From NCBI GenBank assembly GCA_964019165.1, contig OZ025272.1, positions 14,569,593 through 14,633,592 on the forward strand: a stretch of 64,000 nt of DNA, written 5' to 3'. A program made the position numbers and the translations under genes. Positions 1-9,445 of the stretch are shown piece by piece. Within the stretch, counting starts at the first letter, position 1. Each line of letters begins with the position of its first letter. Below the pieces are notes generated by a model. It ran no database searches, was not told where the DNA came from, and saw only the letters and a list, made by a program, of their open reading frames with translations. The stretch is from Mastigias papua (lineage: Eukaryota > Cnidaria > Scyphozoa > Rhizostomeae > Mastigiidae).

Positions 1-429
1 CTAATTACATATTGATCAGAGTAAACAGATTTAGTTGCCAAGACCCTATCAATCCCAACAAGCCTCCTTTAATTAATTTTTCCTACTACAACGTCTGCCG
101 TTACTCTTAATCAAACTAAACTACCACACGCAGGATCATAAACATCAAGTAGCCAAACGGTAGATGGCAGTTTTGAAAGAGAGAAATTTAAGACAGAATC
201 AAAGGAGAGATTTTCCTTAATTTTCCTGCTGCTTACTCCCTTCTTTAACAGCAGTTATGCTCTGCTAATGTTTATAAGTTTTATTCTCTGTTCTTTTCTT
301 CTTGTGTCAATCACCATTGAGTATAATTAGTTTTTCCGATGTACAGAAATATATCAAAAATGTTTATCGAAACGTTTCCAAAACTACCTGTTTGATTTAT
401 GATATGATATTTTATTATATGATATGATG
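1..429. other. unique flank, no gene seen
   Basis: AT-rich sequence left of the retroelement cluster. I see no coding exon and no repeat shared with the rest of the window. Confidence 0.5.
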
Positions 430-430
430 T

Positions 431-459
<29 letters not shown>
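430..459. repeat. (TA)n tract at the left end of the cluster
   Basis: A short TA run directly abuts the 3' terminus of the minus-strand PLE copy. It is far shorter than the other TA arrays in the cluster, which exceed 95 bp. Confidence 0.9.
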
Positions 460-461
<2 letters not shown>

Positions 462-478
462 CCTCAAGAAAAAATTCC

Positions 479-513
479 AACTTTTAAAACGTTTCGGCAC
501 AAGCCTTCATCAG
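479..513 (-). ncRNA. hammerhead-like core, copy 1
   Basis: Read on the minus strand: CTGATGA, a 3 bp helix GGC/GCC with loop TTGT, then GAAAC, then a short AT hairpin ending GTT. It lies at the 3' end of the left PLE copy and mirrors the copy at 3376-3410. Hammerhead motifs are known from Penelope-like elements. Helix I is not convincing here, so activity is uncertain. Confidence 0.5.
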
Positions 514-958
514 TTATAACATTCCAGGTACATACAGCGCATATATAACGATAAAAACAAAGGAACAATATCTAATTAACTTACGACAATAGAACACTTT
601 ACACAATGAACCTGGACTTACAATGGATAGCATTTGAAATTGAATGGAAGGGAAATTATATTTAACATAAGAGAAAAGGGTGTTGGAGAAGCTGATACCT
701 ACCGTCCCAGCGGGGTATAGAGAAAACCATGCGAGAACAAAGTGGGTGTGAAGTAACATAAAATGAAAAGGAAACCCAATATGACCTAGAAAGGACGATA
801 TTGAGAGGAGAAAGATATCGTAAGAAAAGGTGCGACCTAAATAATTTAATTGACAAGCATAACTGAATAAAAGTAGAAACCATAACATAAAATTAAAAGA
901 GCAGGATAAATAGTGAATACATATAGAATAAACCAGCCAACTCAAATAAATAATAATC

Positions 959-2020
959 CTATGCGTCTACTTCCTTGACATTAAGACCCCGGGGTGTGAA
1001 AGTGTCCAGCTTATGTTGCCAGAAACTTTCACGTGTCCTATCCCTCCCAATAAGTCTATCAATTATAGTGACACGAATGTCTTCCACGAACCCATGATGT
1101 CCTTCCTCAGAAAAATGTCTGAAAAAGTCCATCTGGGGAACTGAAGACCCTGACCTAAACTTACGATAACACGCCTTATAATTATTAAACCTAAGCCTAA
1201 AAGGCGTGTTAGTGCTACCCACATACTGAACACCACACACAACACAGTCAAACAAATACACAACACCCGACGAATCACAGTTAAACGAAAAGTTAATCTT
1301 ATACTCCTTACTAGTTGCGTGGGAATAGAAACTATCACTTTCAGACATAGATTTACACACTTGACATCTGGACTTTTCACAACGAGTACAACCCCTTTCA
1401 TCACAGTTCTTGTTAGTAGCCAGCCTAGCCCTAACTAACAGGTCCTTAAGGTTCTTACATCTCCTAAAAGCAGTGACCGGAGGTTCAGGAAACACCTCCC
1501 TATGCTCCTCTGAGTTTGAAAGCATAGAGTGGAGACTCCTTATTGTTTTCCCCACACTGTTGAACGCTGGATGGTATGTAATGACTAATGGAATCCTATC
1601 CCCCCTCCCAGGATTGGGTCCTCTGTCTGTCTCAGCTAGAAGAGTCTCCCTATCTAACCTACGTACCCTGTCTATCTGTTCATTAACTATTGACTCTTCA
1701 TAGCCCCTATCCTTTAACCATCCAGCTAAATTACCTACCCTATCTCTAAATTGGCGATCCTCCGAACAAATCCTACGATACCTAAGGGCTTGGCTATAAG
1801 GAATCGCCTTCTTAGTATGCCACGGATGACACGATTTCTTATGCAAGAACTGATGAGTATCAGTTGGTTTGCAAAACAAATCTGTCGTTAGGACTCCCCC
1901 CTCTCCCATAGTGACCTGGACATCTAAAAAACTTATGGTTTCCCGGGAATTCATAAGTTTTTTAGATGTCCAGGTCACTATGGGAGAGGGGGGAGTCCTA
2001 ACGACAGATTTGTTTTGCAA
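959..2020 (-). CDS. Penelope-like element ORF fragment, RT thumb plus GIY-YIG endonuclease (left arm)
   Basis: The 353-residue open frame is the C-terminal part of a Penelope-like retroelement polyprotein, cut off at the 5' end. From about residue 30 it has a thumb/connector stretch (FLDVQV, then KPTDTHQFLHKKSCHPWH and a RGY motif). A cysteine-rich segment follows (CDERGCTRCEKSRCQVC). Last is a GIY-YIG-type nuclease core seen as GVVY ... YVG with the following Arg in RLRF. The reverse-transcriptase palm is absent. The first 20 or so residues are an artefact: translation starts in the antisense of the opposite arm and crosses the palindrome centre near 1944. The frame has no internal stop but cannot encode an autonomous element. 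Confidence 0.85.
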   Translation of the reverse strand: MQNKSVVRTPPSPIVTWTSKKLMNSRETISFLDVQVTMGEGGVLTTDLFCKPTDTHQFLHKKSCHPWHTKKAIPYSQALRYRRICSEDRQFRDRVGNLAGWLKDRGYEESIVNEQIDRVRRLDRETLLAETDRGPNPGRGDRIPLVITYHPAFNSVGKTIRSLHSMLSNSEEHREVFPEPPVTAFRRCKNLKDLLVRARLATNKNCDERGCTRCEKSRCQVCKSMSESDSFYSHATSKEYKINFSFNCDSSGVVYLFDCVVCGVQYVGSTNTPFRLRFNNYKACYRKFRSGSSVPQMDFFRHFSEEGHHGFVEDIRVTIIDRLIGRDRTRESFWQHKLDTFTPRGLNVKEVDA

Positions 2021-2930
2021 ACCAACTGATACTCATCAGTTCTTGCATAAGAAATCGTGTCATCCGTGGCATACTAAGAAGGCGATTCCTTATAGCCAAG
2101 CCCTTAGGTATCGTAGGATTTGTTCGGAGGATCGCCAATTTAGAGATAGGGTAGGTAATTTAGCTGGATGGTTAAAGGATAGGGGCTATGAAGAGTCAAT
2201 AGTTAATGAACAGATAGACAGGGTACGTAGGTTAGATAGGGAGACTCTTCTAGCTGAGACAGACAGAGGACCCAATCCTGGGAGGGGGGATAGGATTCCA
2301 TTAGTCATTACATACCATCCAGCGTTCAACAGTGTGGGGAAAACAATAAGGAGTCTCCACTCTATGCTTTCAAACTCAGAGGAGCATAGGGAGGTGTTTC
2401 CTGAACCTCCGGTCACTGCTTTTAGGAGATGTAAGAACCTTAAGGACCTGTTAGTTAGGGCTAGGCTGGCTACTAACAAGAACTGTGATGAAAGGGGTTG
2501 TACTCGTTGTGAAAAGTCCAGATGTCAAGTGTGTAAATCTATGTCTGAAAGTGATAGTTTCTATTCCCACGCAACTAGTAAGGAGTATAAGATTAACTTT
2601 TCGTTTAACTGTGATTCGTCGGGTGTTGTGTATTTGTTTGACTGTGTTGTGTGTGGTGTTCAGTATGTGGGTAGCACTAACACGCCTTTTAGGCTTAGGT
2701 TTAATAATTATAAGGCGTGTTATCGTAAGTTTAGGTCAGGGTCTTCAGTTCCCCAGATGGACTTTTTCAGACATTTTTCTGAGGAAGGACATCATGGGTT
2801 CGTGGAAGACATTCGTGTCACTATAATTGATAGACTTATTGGGAGGGATAGGACACGTGAAAGTTTCTGGCAACATAAGCTGGACACTTTCACACCCCGG
2901 GGTCTTAATGTCAAGGAAGTAGACGCATAG
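1869..2930 (+). CDS. Penelope-like element ORF fragment, RT thumb plus GIY-YIG endonuclease (right arm)
   Basis: Mirror copy of the minus-strand ORF. Its 353 residues are identical from ISFLDV onward and differ only at the palindrome centre (MVSREF here, MNSRET there). It carries the same thumb, the cysteine cluster around residues 205-222 and the GIY-YIG core (GVVYLFDC ... QYVGST). It ends in VKEVDA. The 3' region after the stop runs about 440 bp to a hammerhead-like core and then a (TA)n array. Endonuclease-bearing PLEs use the GIY-YIG domain to nick target DNA; here the palm is missing, so the copy is dead on arrival. Confidence 0.85.
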   Translation: MQNKSVVRTPPSPIVTWTSKKLMVSREFISFLDVQVTMGEGGVLTTDLFCKPTDTHQFLHKKSCHPWHTKKAIPYSQALRYRRICSEDRQFRDRVGNLAGWLKDRGYEESIVNEQIDRVRRLDRETLLAETDRGPNPGRGDRIPLVITYHPAFNSVGKTIRSLHSMLSNSEEHREVFPEPPVTAFRRCKNLKDLLVRARLATNKNCDERGCTRCEKSRCQVCKSMSESDSFYSHATSKEYKINFSFNCDSSGVVYLFDCVVCGVQYVGSTNTPFRLRFNNYKACYRKFRSGSSVPQMDFFRHFSEEGHHGFVEDIRVTIIDRLIGRDRTRESFWQHKLDTFTPRGLNVKEVDA

Positions 2931-3375
2931 GATTATTATTTATTTGAGTTGGCTGGTTTATTCTATATGTATTCACTATTTATCCTGCTCTTTTAATTTT
3001 ATGTTATGGTTTCTACTTTTATTCAGTTATGCTTGTCAATTAAATTATTTAGGTCGCACCTTTTCTTACGATATCTTTCTCCTCTCAATATCGTCCTTTC
3101 TAGGTCATATTGGGTTTCCTTTTCATTTTATGTTACTTCACACCCACTTTGTTCTCGCATGGTTTTCTCTATACCCCGCTGGGACGGTAGGTATCAGCTT
3201 CTCCAACACCCTTTTCTCTTATGTTAAATATAATTTCCCTTCCATTCAATTTCAAATGCTATCCATTGTAAGTCCAGGTTCATTGTGTAAAGTGTTCTAT
3301 TGTCGTAAGTTAATTAGATATTGTTCCTTTGTTTTTATCGTTATATATGCGCTGTATGTACCTGGAATGTTATAA

Positions 3376-3410
3376 CTGATGAAGGCTTGTGCCGAAACGT
3401 TTTAAAAGTT
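3376..3410 (+). ncRNA. hammerhead-like core, copy 2
   Basis: CTGATGA, then A, GGC-TTGT-GCC, then GAAAC and the AT hairpin CGTTTTAAAAG followed by TT. It lies about 65 bp before the TA array at the 3' end of the right-arm PLE. An alternative downstream NUH triplet (GTC near 3429) is also present, so the cleavage site is not settled. Confidence 0.55.
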
Positions 3411-3473
3411 GGAATTTTTTCTTGAGGGTCTATTTATGTCTTTAAAAATTTCTTTATGATTGGAGCTATTTGA

Positions 3474-3621
<148 letters not shown>

Positions 3622-3683
3622 TCAAATAGCTTCAATCACAAAGAAATTTTTAAAGAAATATATATATATCCAAGAAAAACTCT

Positions 3684-3718
3684 AACTGTTAAAACGTTTC
3701 GCCACAAGCCTTCATCAG
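3684..3718 (-). ncRNA. hammerhead-like core, copy 3 (helix II damaged)
   Basis: Minus-strand CTGATGA ... GAAAC module in a solo PLE 3' end. The second strand of helix II reads GGC instead of GCC, which breaks the middle pair. Confidence 0.45.
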
Positions 3719-3816
3719 TTATAACATTCTCGGTACATACAGCGCATATATATTGATAAATATTGTTCCGTTGTTTTATCATTATATATGCGCTGTATGT
3801 GCCGGGAATGTTAGAA

Positions 3817-3851
3817 CTGATGAAGGCATGTGCCGAAACGTTTTACAAGTT
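3817..3851 (+). ncRNA. hammerhead-like core, copy 4
   Basis: CTGATGA, GGC-ATGT-GCC, GAAAC, then a hairpin ending AAGTT. The loop changes from TTGT to ATGT while the stem is kept. About 60 bp of PLE 3' sequence (TATATGCGCTGTATGT ...) precedes it and a TA array follows. It is a solo tail with no coding part. Confidence 0.5.
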
Positions 3852-3865
3852 GGAGTTTTTTCTTG

Positions 3866-4033
<168 letters not shown>

Positions 4034-4738
4034 CAGATAGACAGGGTACGTAGGTTAGATAGGGAGACTCTTCTAGCTGAGACAGACCCAACCCCGGGAG
4101 GGGGATAGGGTTCCATTAGTCATTACATACCATCCAGCGTTCAACAGTGAGGGGAAAACAATAAGGAGTCTCCACTCTATGCTTTCAAACTCAGAGGAAC
4201 ATAGGGAGGTGTTTCCTGAACCTCCGGTCATTGCTTTTAGGCGATTTAAGACCCTTAAGGGCCTGTTAGTTAGGGCTAGGCTGGCTACAACTGTTATGAA
4301 AGGGGTTGTACTCGTCGTGAAAAGTCCAGATGTCAAGTGTGTAAATCTATGTCTGAAAGTGATAGTTTCTATTCCCACGCAACTAGTAAGGAGTATAAGA
4401 TTAACTTTTCGTTTAACTGTGATTCGTCGGGTGTTGTGTATTTGTTTGACTGTATTGTGTGTGGTGTTCAGTATGTGGGTAGCACTAACACGCCTTTTAG
4501 GCTCAGGTTTAATAATTATAAGGCGTGTTATCGTAGGTTTAGGTGTGGGTCTTCAGTTCCCCAGATGGACTTTTTCAGACATTTTTCTGAAGAAGAACAT
4601 CATGGGTTCGTGGAAGACATTCGTGTCACTGTAATTGATAAACTTATTGGGAGGGATAGGACTCGTGAAAGTGTCTGGCAACATAAGCTGGACATTTTCA
4701 CACCCCGGGGTCTTAATGTTAAGGAAGTAGACACATAG
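4034..4738 (+). pseudogene. frameshifted PLE endonuclease ORF
   Basis: The frame matches the intact copies but is broken near 4085-4105, where DRGPNPGRG is disturbed, and again near 4290, where the residues before the cysteine cluster shift frame. The coding sense therefore continues in a different frame from 4337. The GIY-YIG core is readable (GVVYLFDC, QYVGST) and the stop is conserved at 4736-4738. Confidence 0.8.
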
Positions 4739-5183
4739 GATTATTATTTATTTGAGTTGGCTGGTTTATTCTATATGTATTCACTATGTGTCCTGCTCTT
4801 TTAATTTTATGTTATGGTTTCTACTTTTATTCGGTTATGCTTGTCTATTTAATTATTTATGTCGCAACTTTTCTTACGATATCTCCCTCCTCTCAATATC
4901 GTCCTTTCTAGGTCATATTGGGTTTCCTTTTCATTTTATGTTACTTCACACCCACTTTGTTCTCGCATGGTTTTCTCTATACCCCGCTGGGACGGTAGGT
5001 ATCAGCTTCTCCAACACCCTTTTCTCTTATGCTAAATATAATTTCCCTTCCATTCAATTTCAAATGCTATCCATTGTAAGTCCAGTTTCATTGTGTAAAG
5101 TGTTCTATTGTCGTAAGTTAATTAGATATTGTTCCTTTGTTTTTATCCTTATTTATGCGCTGTATGTACCTGGAATGTTATAA

Positions 5184-5218
5184 CTGATGAAGGCTTGTGC
5201 CGAAACGTTTTAAGAGTT
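5184..5218 (+). ncRNA. hammerhead-like core, copy 5
   Basis: 3' module of the third PLE copy: CTGATGA, GGC-TTGT-GCC, GAAAC, hairpin CGTTTTAAGAG, then TT. Confidence 0.5.
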
Positions 5219-5281
5219 GGAAGTTTTTCTTGAGGGTCTATTTATGTCTTTAAAAATTTCTTTATGATTGGAGCAATTTGA

Positions 5282-5597
<316 letters not shown>

Positions 5598-5632
5598 CTG
5601 ATGAAGGCTTGTGCCGAAACGTTTTAAGAGTT
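5598..5632 (+). ncRNA. hammerhead-like core, copy 6 (solo)
   Basis: The same module as in the PLE tails (GGC-TTGT-GCC helix II), preceded by unrelated sequence (TATCATTGATAA) rather than by the PLE 3' region. A TA array follows within 25 bp. The copied unit can therefore be as short as about 60 bp. Confidence 0.5.
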
Positions 5633-5653
5633 GGAAATTTTTCTTGAGGATCT

Positions 5654-5790
<137 letters not shown>

Positions 5791-5807
5791 AAACCACAAA
5801 TATACTA

Positions 5808-5844
5808 TCCTTTAAGTAAACGTTTCGATCAGAATCTTCATCAG
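5808..5844 (-). ncRNA. hammerhead-like core, copy 7, with a changed helix II
   Basis: Minus strand: CTGATGA, A, GAT-TCTG-ATC, GAAAC, then a GTTT...AAAG hairpin. Relative to the first family, both sides of helix II change (GGC/GCC to GAT/ATC) and pairing is kept. U at the expected cleavage triplet is not obvious. Confidence 0.5.
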
Positions 5845-6130
5845 TACTAAACTTACAATGACATTGGGCCTGCTTAAATTACCTACATAACAATGGGGTC
5901 ACAATTGATATTACCTAAGGCGGACCTACCTATTAACACCTCATGATAAATTAAGAATCCATTATATGGGGAGGGCCGAAGCTGTGAAGTAAGAAACAAA
6001 GGAGGATAATATAGAGCATATAAGGTGATGCAAAGAGTGCGAGAAGTGTGAAGAAAAGAAGAACAGATGCTGGATAGACGCAAAATGGACAAAAGAAGCA
6101 ATTAACGCTAGGAAAGTACATAGGGGATTG

Positions 6131-6882
6131 CTAATGATCTGCATATCTGACGTTAAGTCCCTCAGGTATAAAGCTCTGTAGTCTAAACTGCCAGAATCCC
6201 TCCTTATGTCTAGAAACTCCAAATACCCTATCTATAATTTGAAAACTAACATCCTCTAAAAATCCATGATGGTTGGCTTCTGTAAAATGTCTAAACAACT
6301 CTGCCTGCGTCACTGCTACTCCACTAGAAAACTTCCTACTAGATGACTTATAATTGTTAAACCTGGCTCTAAATGATGTAAAGGTGCTACCTACATACTG
6401 CTTGCCACATACTTTACAGCCTAATAAATACACTACCCCTGAAGAATCGCAATTAAAATCACTATTTATATCATACTCCCTACCTGAAACATTACATCTA
6501 AACCCACTACCCTCTGACATATAACTGCAAACTTGACATCGCGCTTTACCACACCTAAAACAACCCCTAACTCCTTCCGTCCGAATCTTAGGAAGCTTAG
6601 CTCTAACTAGATTATCCTTCAAATTTGGTGCCCGTCTGAAGACCACAAGAGGCTGCTCTTTAAAGGCCATCCTGTGTTCTTCAGACGCTTCTAACATGGT
6701 ATGGAGTTTCCTAATTATGCCCCTAAGCTCATTAAGTGCTGGATGGAATGTAACTACTAATGGAACCTGATCCTTTCTCTTGTCATTACATCTACCTTCC
6801 TGGTTAAAAAGTCTTTCTCTGTCTAAACTACTAGCACGAACTATCTGCTCCCTAACGAAATCCTCCCTATAACCCCTATCTA
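6131..6882 (-). CDS. PLE ORF fragment with GIY-YIG endonuclease (second family)
   Basis: A Met-initiated frame starts at 6697, but the homologous frame is open upstream to about 6882 (VDRGYREDFVREQI, then SLDRERLF and VPLVVTFHPALNE). The truncated ORF is thus about 250 residues. Features in order: the RGY connector, a PLVV.FHPA.N stretch, a cysteine cluster (CFRCGKARCQVC), the GIY-YIG core (GVVYLLGC, QYVGST, then RARF) and the end LNVRYADH. No stop or frameshift interrupts it. The palm domain is absent. Confidence 0.85.
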
Positions 6883-6884
6883 CT

Positions 6885-6917
6885 TTGTACGACAGAGCTC
6901 TACCAACTGAGCTAGCG
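6885..6917 (-). mobile_element. inverted 5' half of a tRNA-like SINE head fused to the PLE
   Basis: On the minus strand it reads TAGCTCAGTTGGTAGAGC followed by the arm leading to GTACAAAG, which matches the D-arm to anticodon-loop half of the tRNA-like sequence at 7513-7585. It joins directly to PLE coding sequence. It also lies head to head with a plus-strand copy, forming a small fold-back. Confidence 0.75.
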
Positions 6918-6985
6918 ATAGCTCAGTTGGTAGAGCACCGACGTACAGAGTCAGGGGTCGCGAGTTCGAATCCCGCTCGGGTCGG
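6916..6985 (+). mobile_element. tRNA-derived SINE head (acceptor 5' end missing)
   Basis: A-box TAGCTCAGTTGG and B-box-like AGTTCGAATCC are present. The anticodon stem has a C:A mismatch and the T stem has one as well. The same tail as at 7586 follows (TTATTTTCTCGCACTTTCAC). I call it a tRNA-derived repeat rather than a working tRNA. Confidence 0.75.
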
Positions 6986-7512
6986 TTATTTTCTCGCACT
7001 TTCACTTTTCATTTCTTCCAAACCCTGTTGCTTCTACTAAACTTTCCTTAACTCTATCCAGTCGATGTGGCTGCGATGGCCCCCCTGGTGGGAGCAGTCC
7101 TCTCTCAACAGCAGGTCTAATGCATTTCATTCATTTCATTTCATTTTTAATTATTTATACATGGTGGCCCCTCAGATACAGAGATCTGGTTTCCAGGGGG
7201 CCATGTTAAAAAACTAATACCTGCAATACAAAATACCTAATAACTAATACATGCAATGCAAAATAATAAGTTAATTACAATGAAAAATATGAATAAAATC
7301 AAAATTAAAGACAGATTTTGAAAAAAATGGAAGAGTTTTTTCTACTCAGCAAGCATGGTTTTTAGTTTCATCTTAAATGACTGGAAACTATTTGCTATCT
7401 TACAATCACAATGCACATTGCGATGGAGCTGCAATGGCTCCCCTGTGCAAATTGGTTAAGAGAGGGACGGTGCGAGCAAATGACCTACCCTTGAGCAACG
7501 ATTTGGAAGCGT
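6986..7512. repeat. SINE body fragments and an interspersed-repeat relic
   Basis: Segments around 7072-7112 and 7425-7512 (blocks such as CCTCTCTCAACAGCAGGT and GGTGCGAGCAAATGACCTACCC) recur at 14150-14375 upstream of another tRNA-like head. A block at about 7125-7240 (ATTTATACA ... GGGCCATGTTAAAAAACTAA) matches the relic at 30605-30700. No gene is seen. Confidence 0.6.
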
Positions 7513-7585
7513 GGCCCGATAGCTCAGTTGGTAGAGCACCGACGTACAAAGTCAGGGGTCGCGAGTTCGAATCCCGCTCGGGTCG
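7513..7585 (+). mobile_element. tRNA-like SINE head, full cloverleaf length
   Basis: The 73 nt fold is tRNA-like: acceptor GGCCCGA with TCGGGTC (one G:T), D arm GCTC/GAGC, anticodon loop GTACAAA and a T arm with loop TTCGAAT. The formal anticodon is ACA, but two stem mismatches and the repeated SINE flanks argue for a retroposed sequence. A TA array starts about 25 bp after it. Confidence 0.7.
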
Positions 7586-7607
7586 GTTATTTTCTCGCAC
7601 TTTCACT

Positions 7608-8231
<624 letters not shown>

Positions 8232-8237
8232 AATATA

Positions 8238-8567
<330 letters not shown>

Positions 8568-8579
8568 CTAGCTACTGAT

Positions 8580-8695
<116 letters not shown>

Positions 8696-8831
8696 TATTT
8701 ATGGTTCTATATATTTACTATATACAGTAGCTGTCAGCTGTATAGAAGATCGCACCTAGCGTGAAACTTAAAGTATTGGTTTATTAAGGCACAAACTGAC
8801 ACAGAGACAATTTGAGTAGCTATCGTTGAGT

Positions 8832-8866
8832 GCAGATATTCAAGGCTCAGAGCCTTGAATATCTGC
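8832..8866. repeat. perfect 35 bp palindrome
   Basis: The 17 bp arms GCAGATATTCAAGGCTC and its complement flank a single A. The flanking sequence is not repeated. Confidence 0.9.
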
Positions 8867-9313
8867 GTCAGAGCCTGCAATTTGGGCACTAGTGAAGGAA
8901 GTGCCAATAATGGGTTGGAGGCAGATGTCATTAAGGACCCGTTTTTTCATTTGCACCGGGCCCCGCAGATGCTCTCGGCAGGTCTGATTGATGATGTAGA
9001 GAAAGGCTTCCGGCACACTAGTACCAGCTTAGTTATGGTACCAGCATAGCAAGCGTTGTCCGTAGGCAGCACCCAAGCCCCAAATCACCGTAACCACAAA
9101 TTGTTTTCCTCTGGAAATAGGGAGGAAGTCAAAGTTTTCAAAATACCTAACTTCTTTCCATGGTCTGAGAAATCGCTCGTAAAAGCCAGCAGCCTGCTAA
9201 TGCACTCTAATGGGGAGAGGGTAGTTGTTGTCGCTAATGATGCTATGGCCAAAGCCCCAAACGCATTTGCATTGATGGTGATATAGCGCAGACTCGTATA
9301 ACCAACGAGAGAC
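8867..9313. other. unassigned stretch with moderate open frames
   Basis: Two short plus-strand open frames (8855-9049 and 9056-9286) have no motif I recognise. Base composition is less AT-rich than the surroundings. It may be decayed mobile-element sequence belonging with the transposase-like relic at 9314. Confidence 0.3.
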
Positions 9314-9445
9314 TGTCATGAATCATCCAGTGTGCAAGTCTGTTTTTGTTACAAGGAACCGCTTTATGAGGGAATTTATACAACTAGAGACGAAGTCCGT
9401 AAGGAAATTTTCAATTTCAAATGTTTCTATCACTGCATGCAATGA
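9314..9445 (+). pseudogene. possible IS3-family transposase C-terminal relic
   Basis: The frame from 9314 ends at a TGA at 9443-9445. It contains EPLYEGIYTTRDEVRKEIFN followed by FKCFYH. This fits the C-terminal signature of IS3-family OrfB transposases: an (E)LxY block, then YxTRxEARxxIFxYIExFYN. The preceding DCHESSSVQV could be a frameshifted DCHDNAxxES block. No upstream DDE residues are readable. The match is by eye and short. Confidence 0.35.

Larger units (their letters stand above)
460..3429. repeat. giant inverted repeat of two PLE copies, head to head
   Basis: Positions x and 3889-x are complementary. The arms are about 460-1937 and 1952-3429, 1,478 bp each, around a 14 bp spacer that contains CCCGGG. 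Predicted proteins from the two arms are identical outside the centre, so arm identity is very high. Symmetry stops at the flanks: a TA tract on the left, and further element 3' sequence followed by a long TA array on the right. Likely explanations are recent duplication with inversion, twin-priming-like integration, or a fold-back assembly artefact. Confidence 0.93.

Noticed and set aside
2944..3375. 143-residue hydrophobic ORF repeated in the 3' regions of three PLE copies (also 514-945 minus and 4752-5183)
   Set aside because: Between the 2944 and 4752 copies I count about a dozen changed codons, and nearly all change the amino acid. That is not the pattern of a protein kept by selection. 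The frame is open because the strand is T-rich.
7513..7585. A functional tRNA gene with anticodon ACA
   Set aside because: Two stem mismatches, repeated SINE flanks and degenerate relatives at 6916 and 14280 point to a retroposed tRNA-derived sequence.
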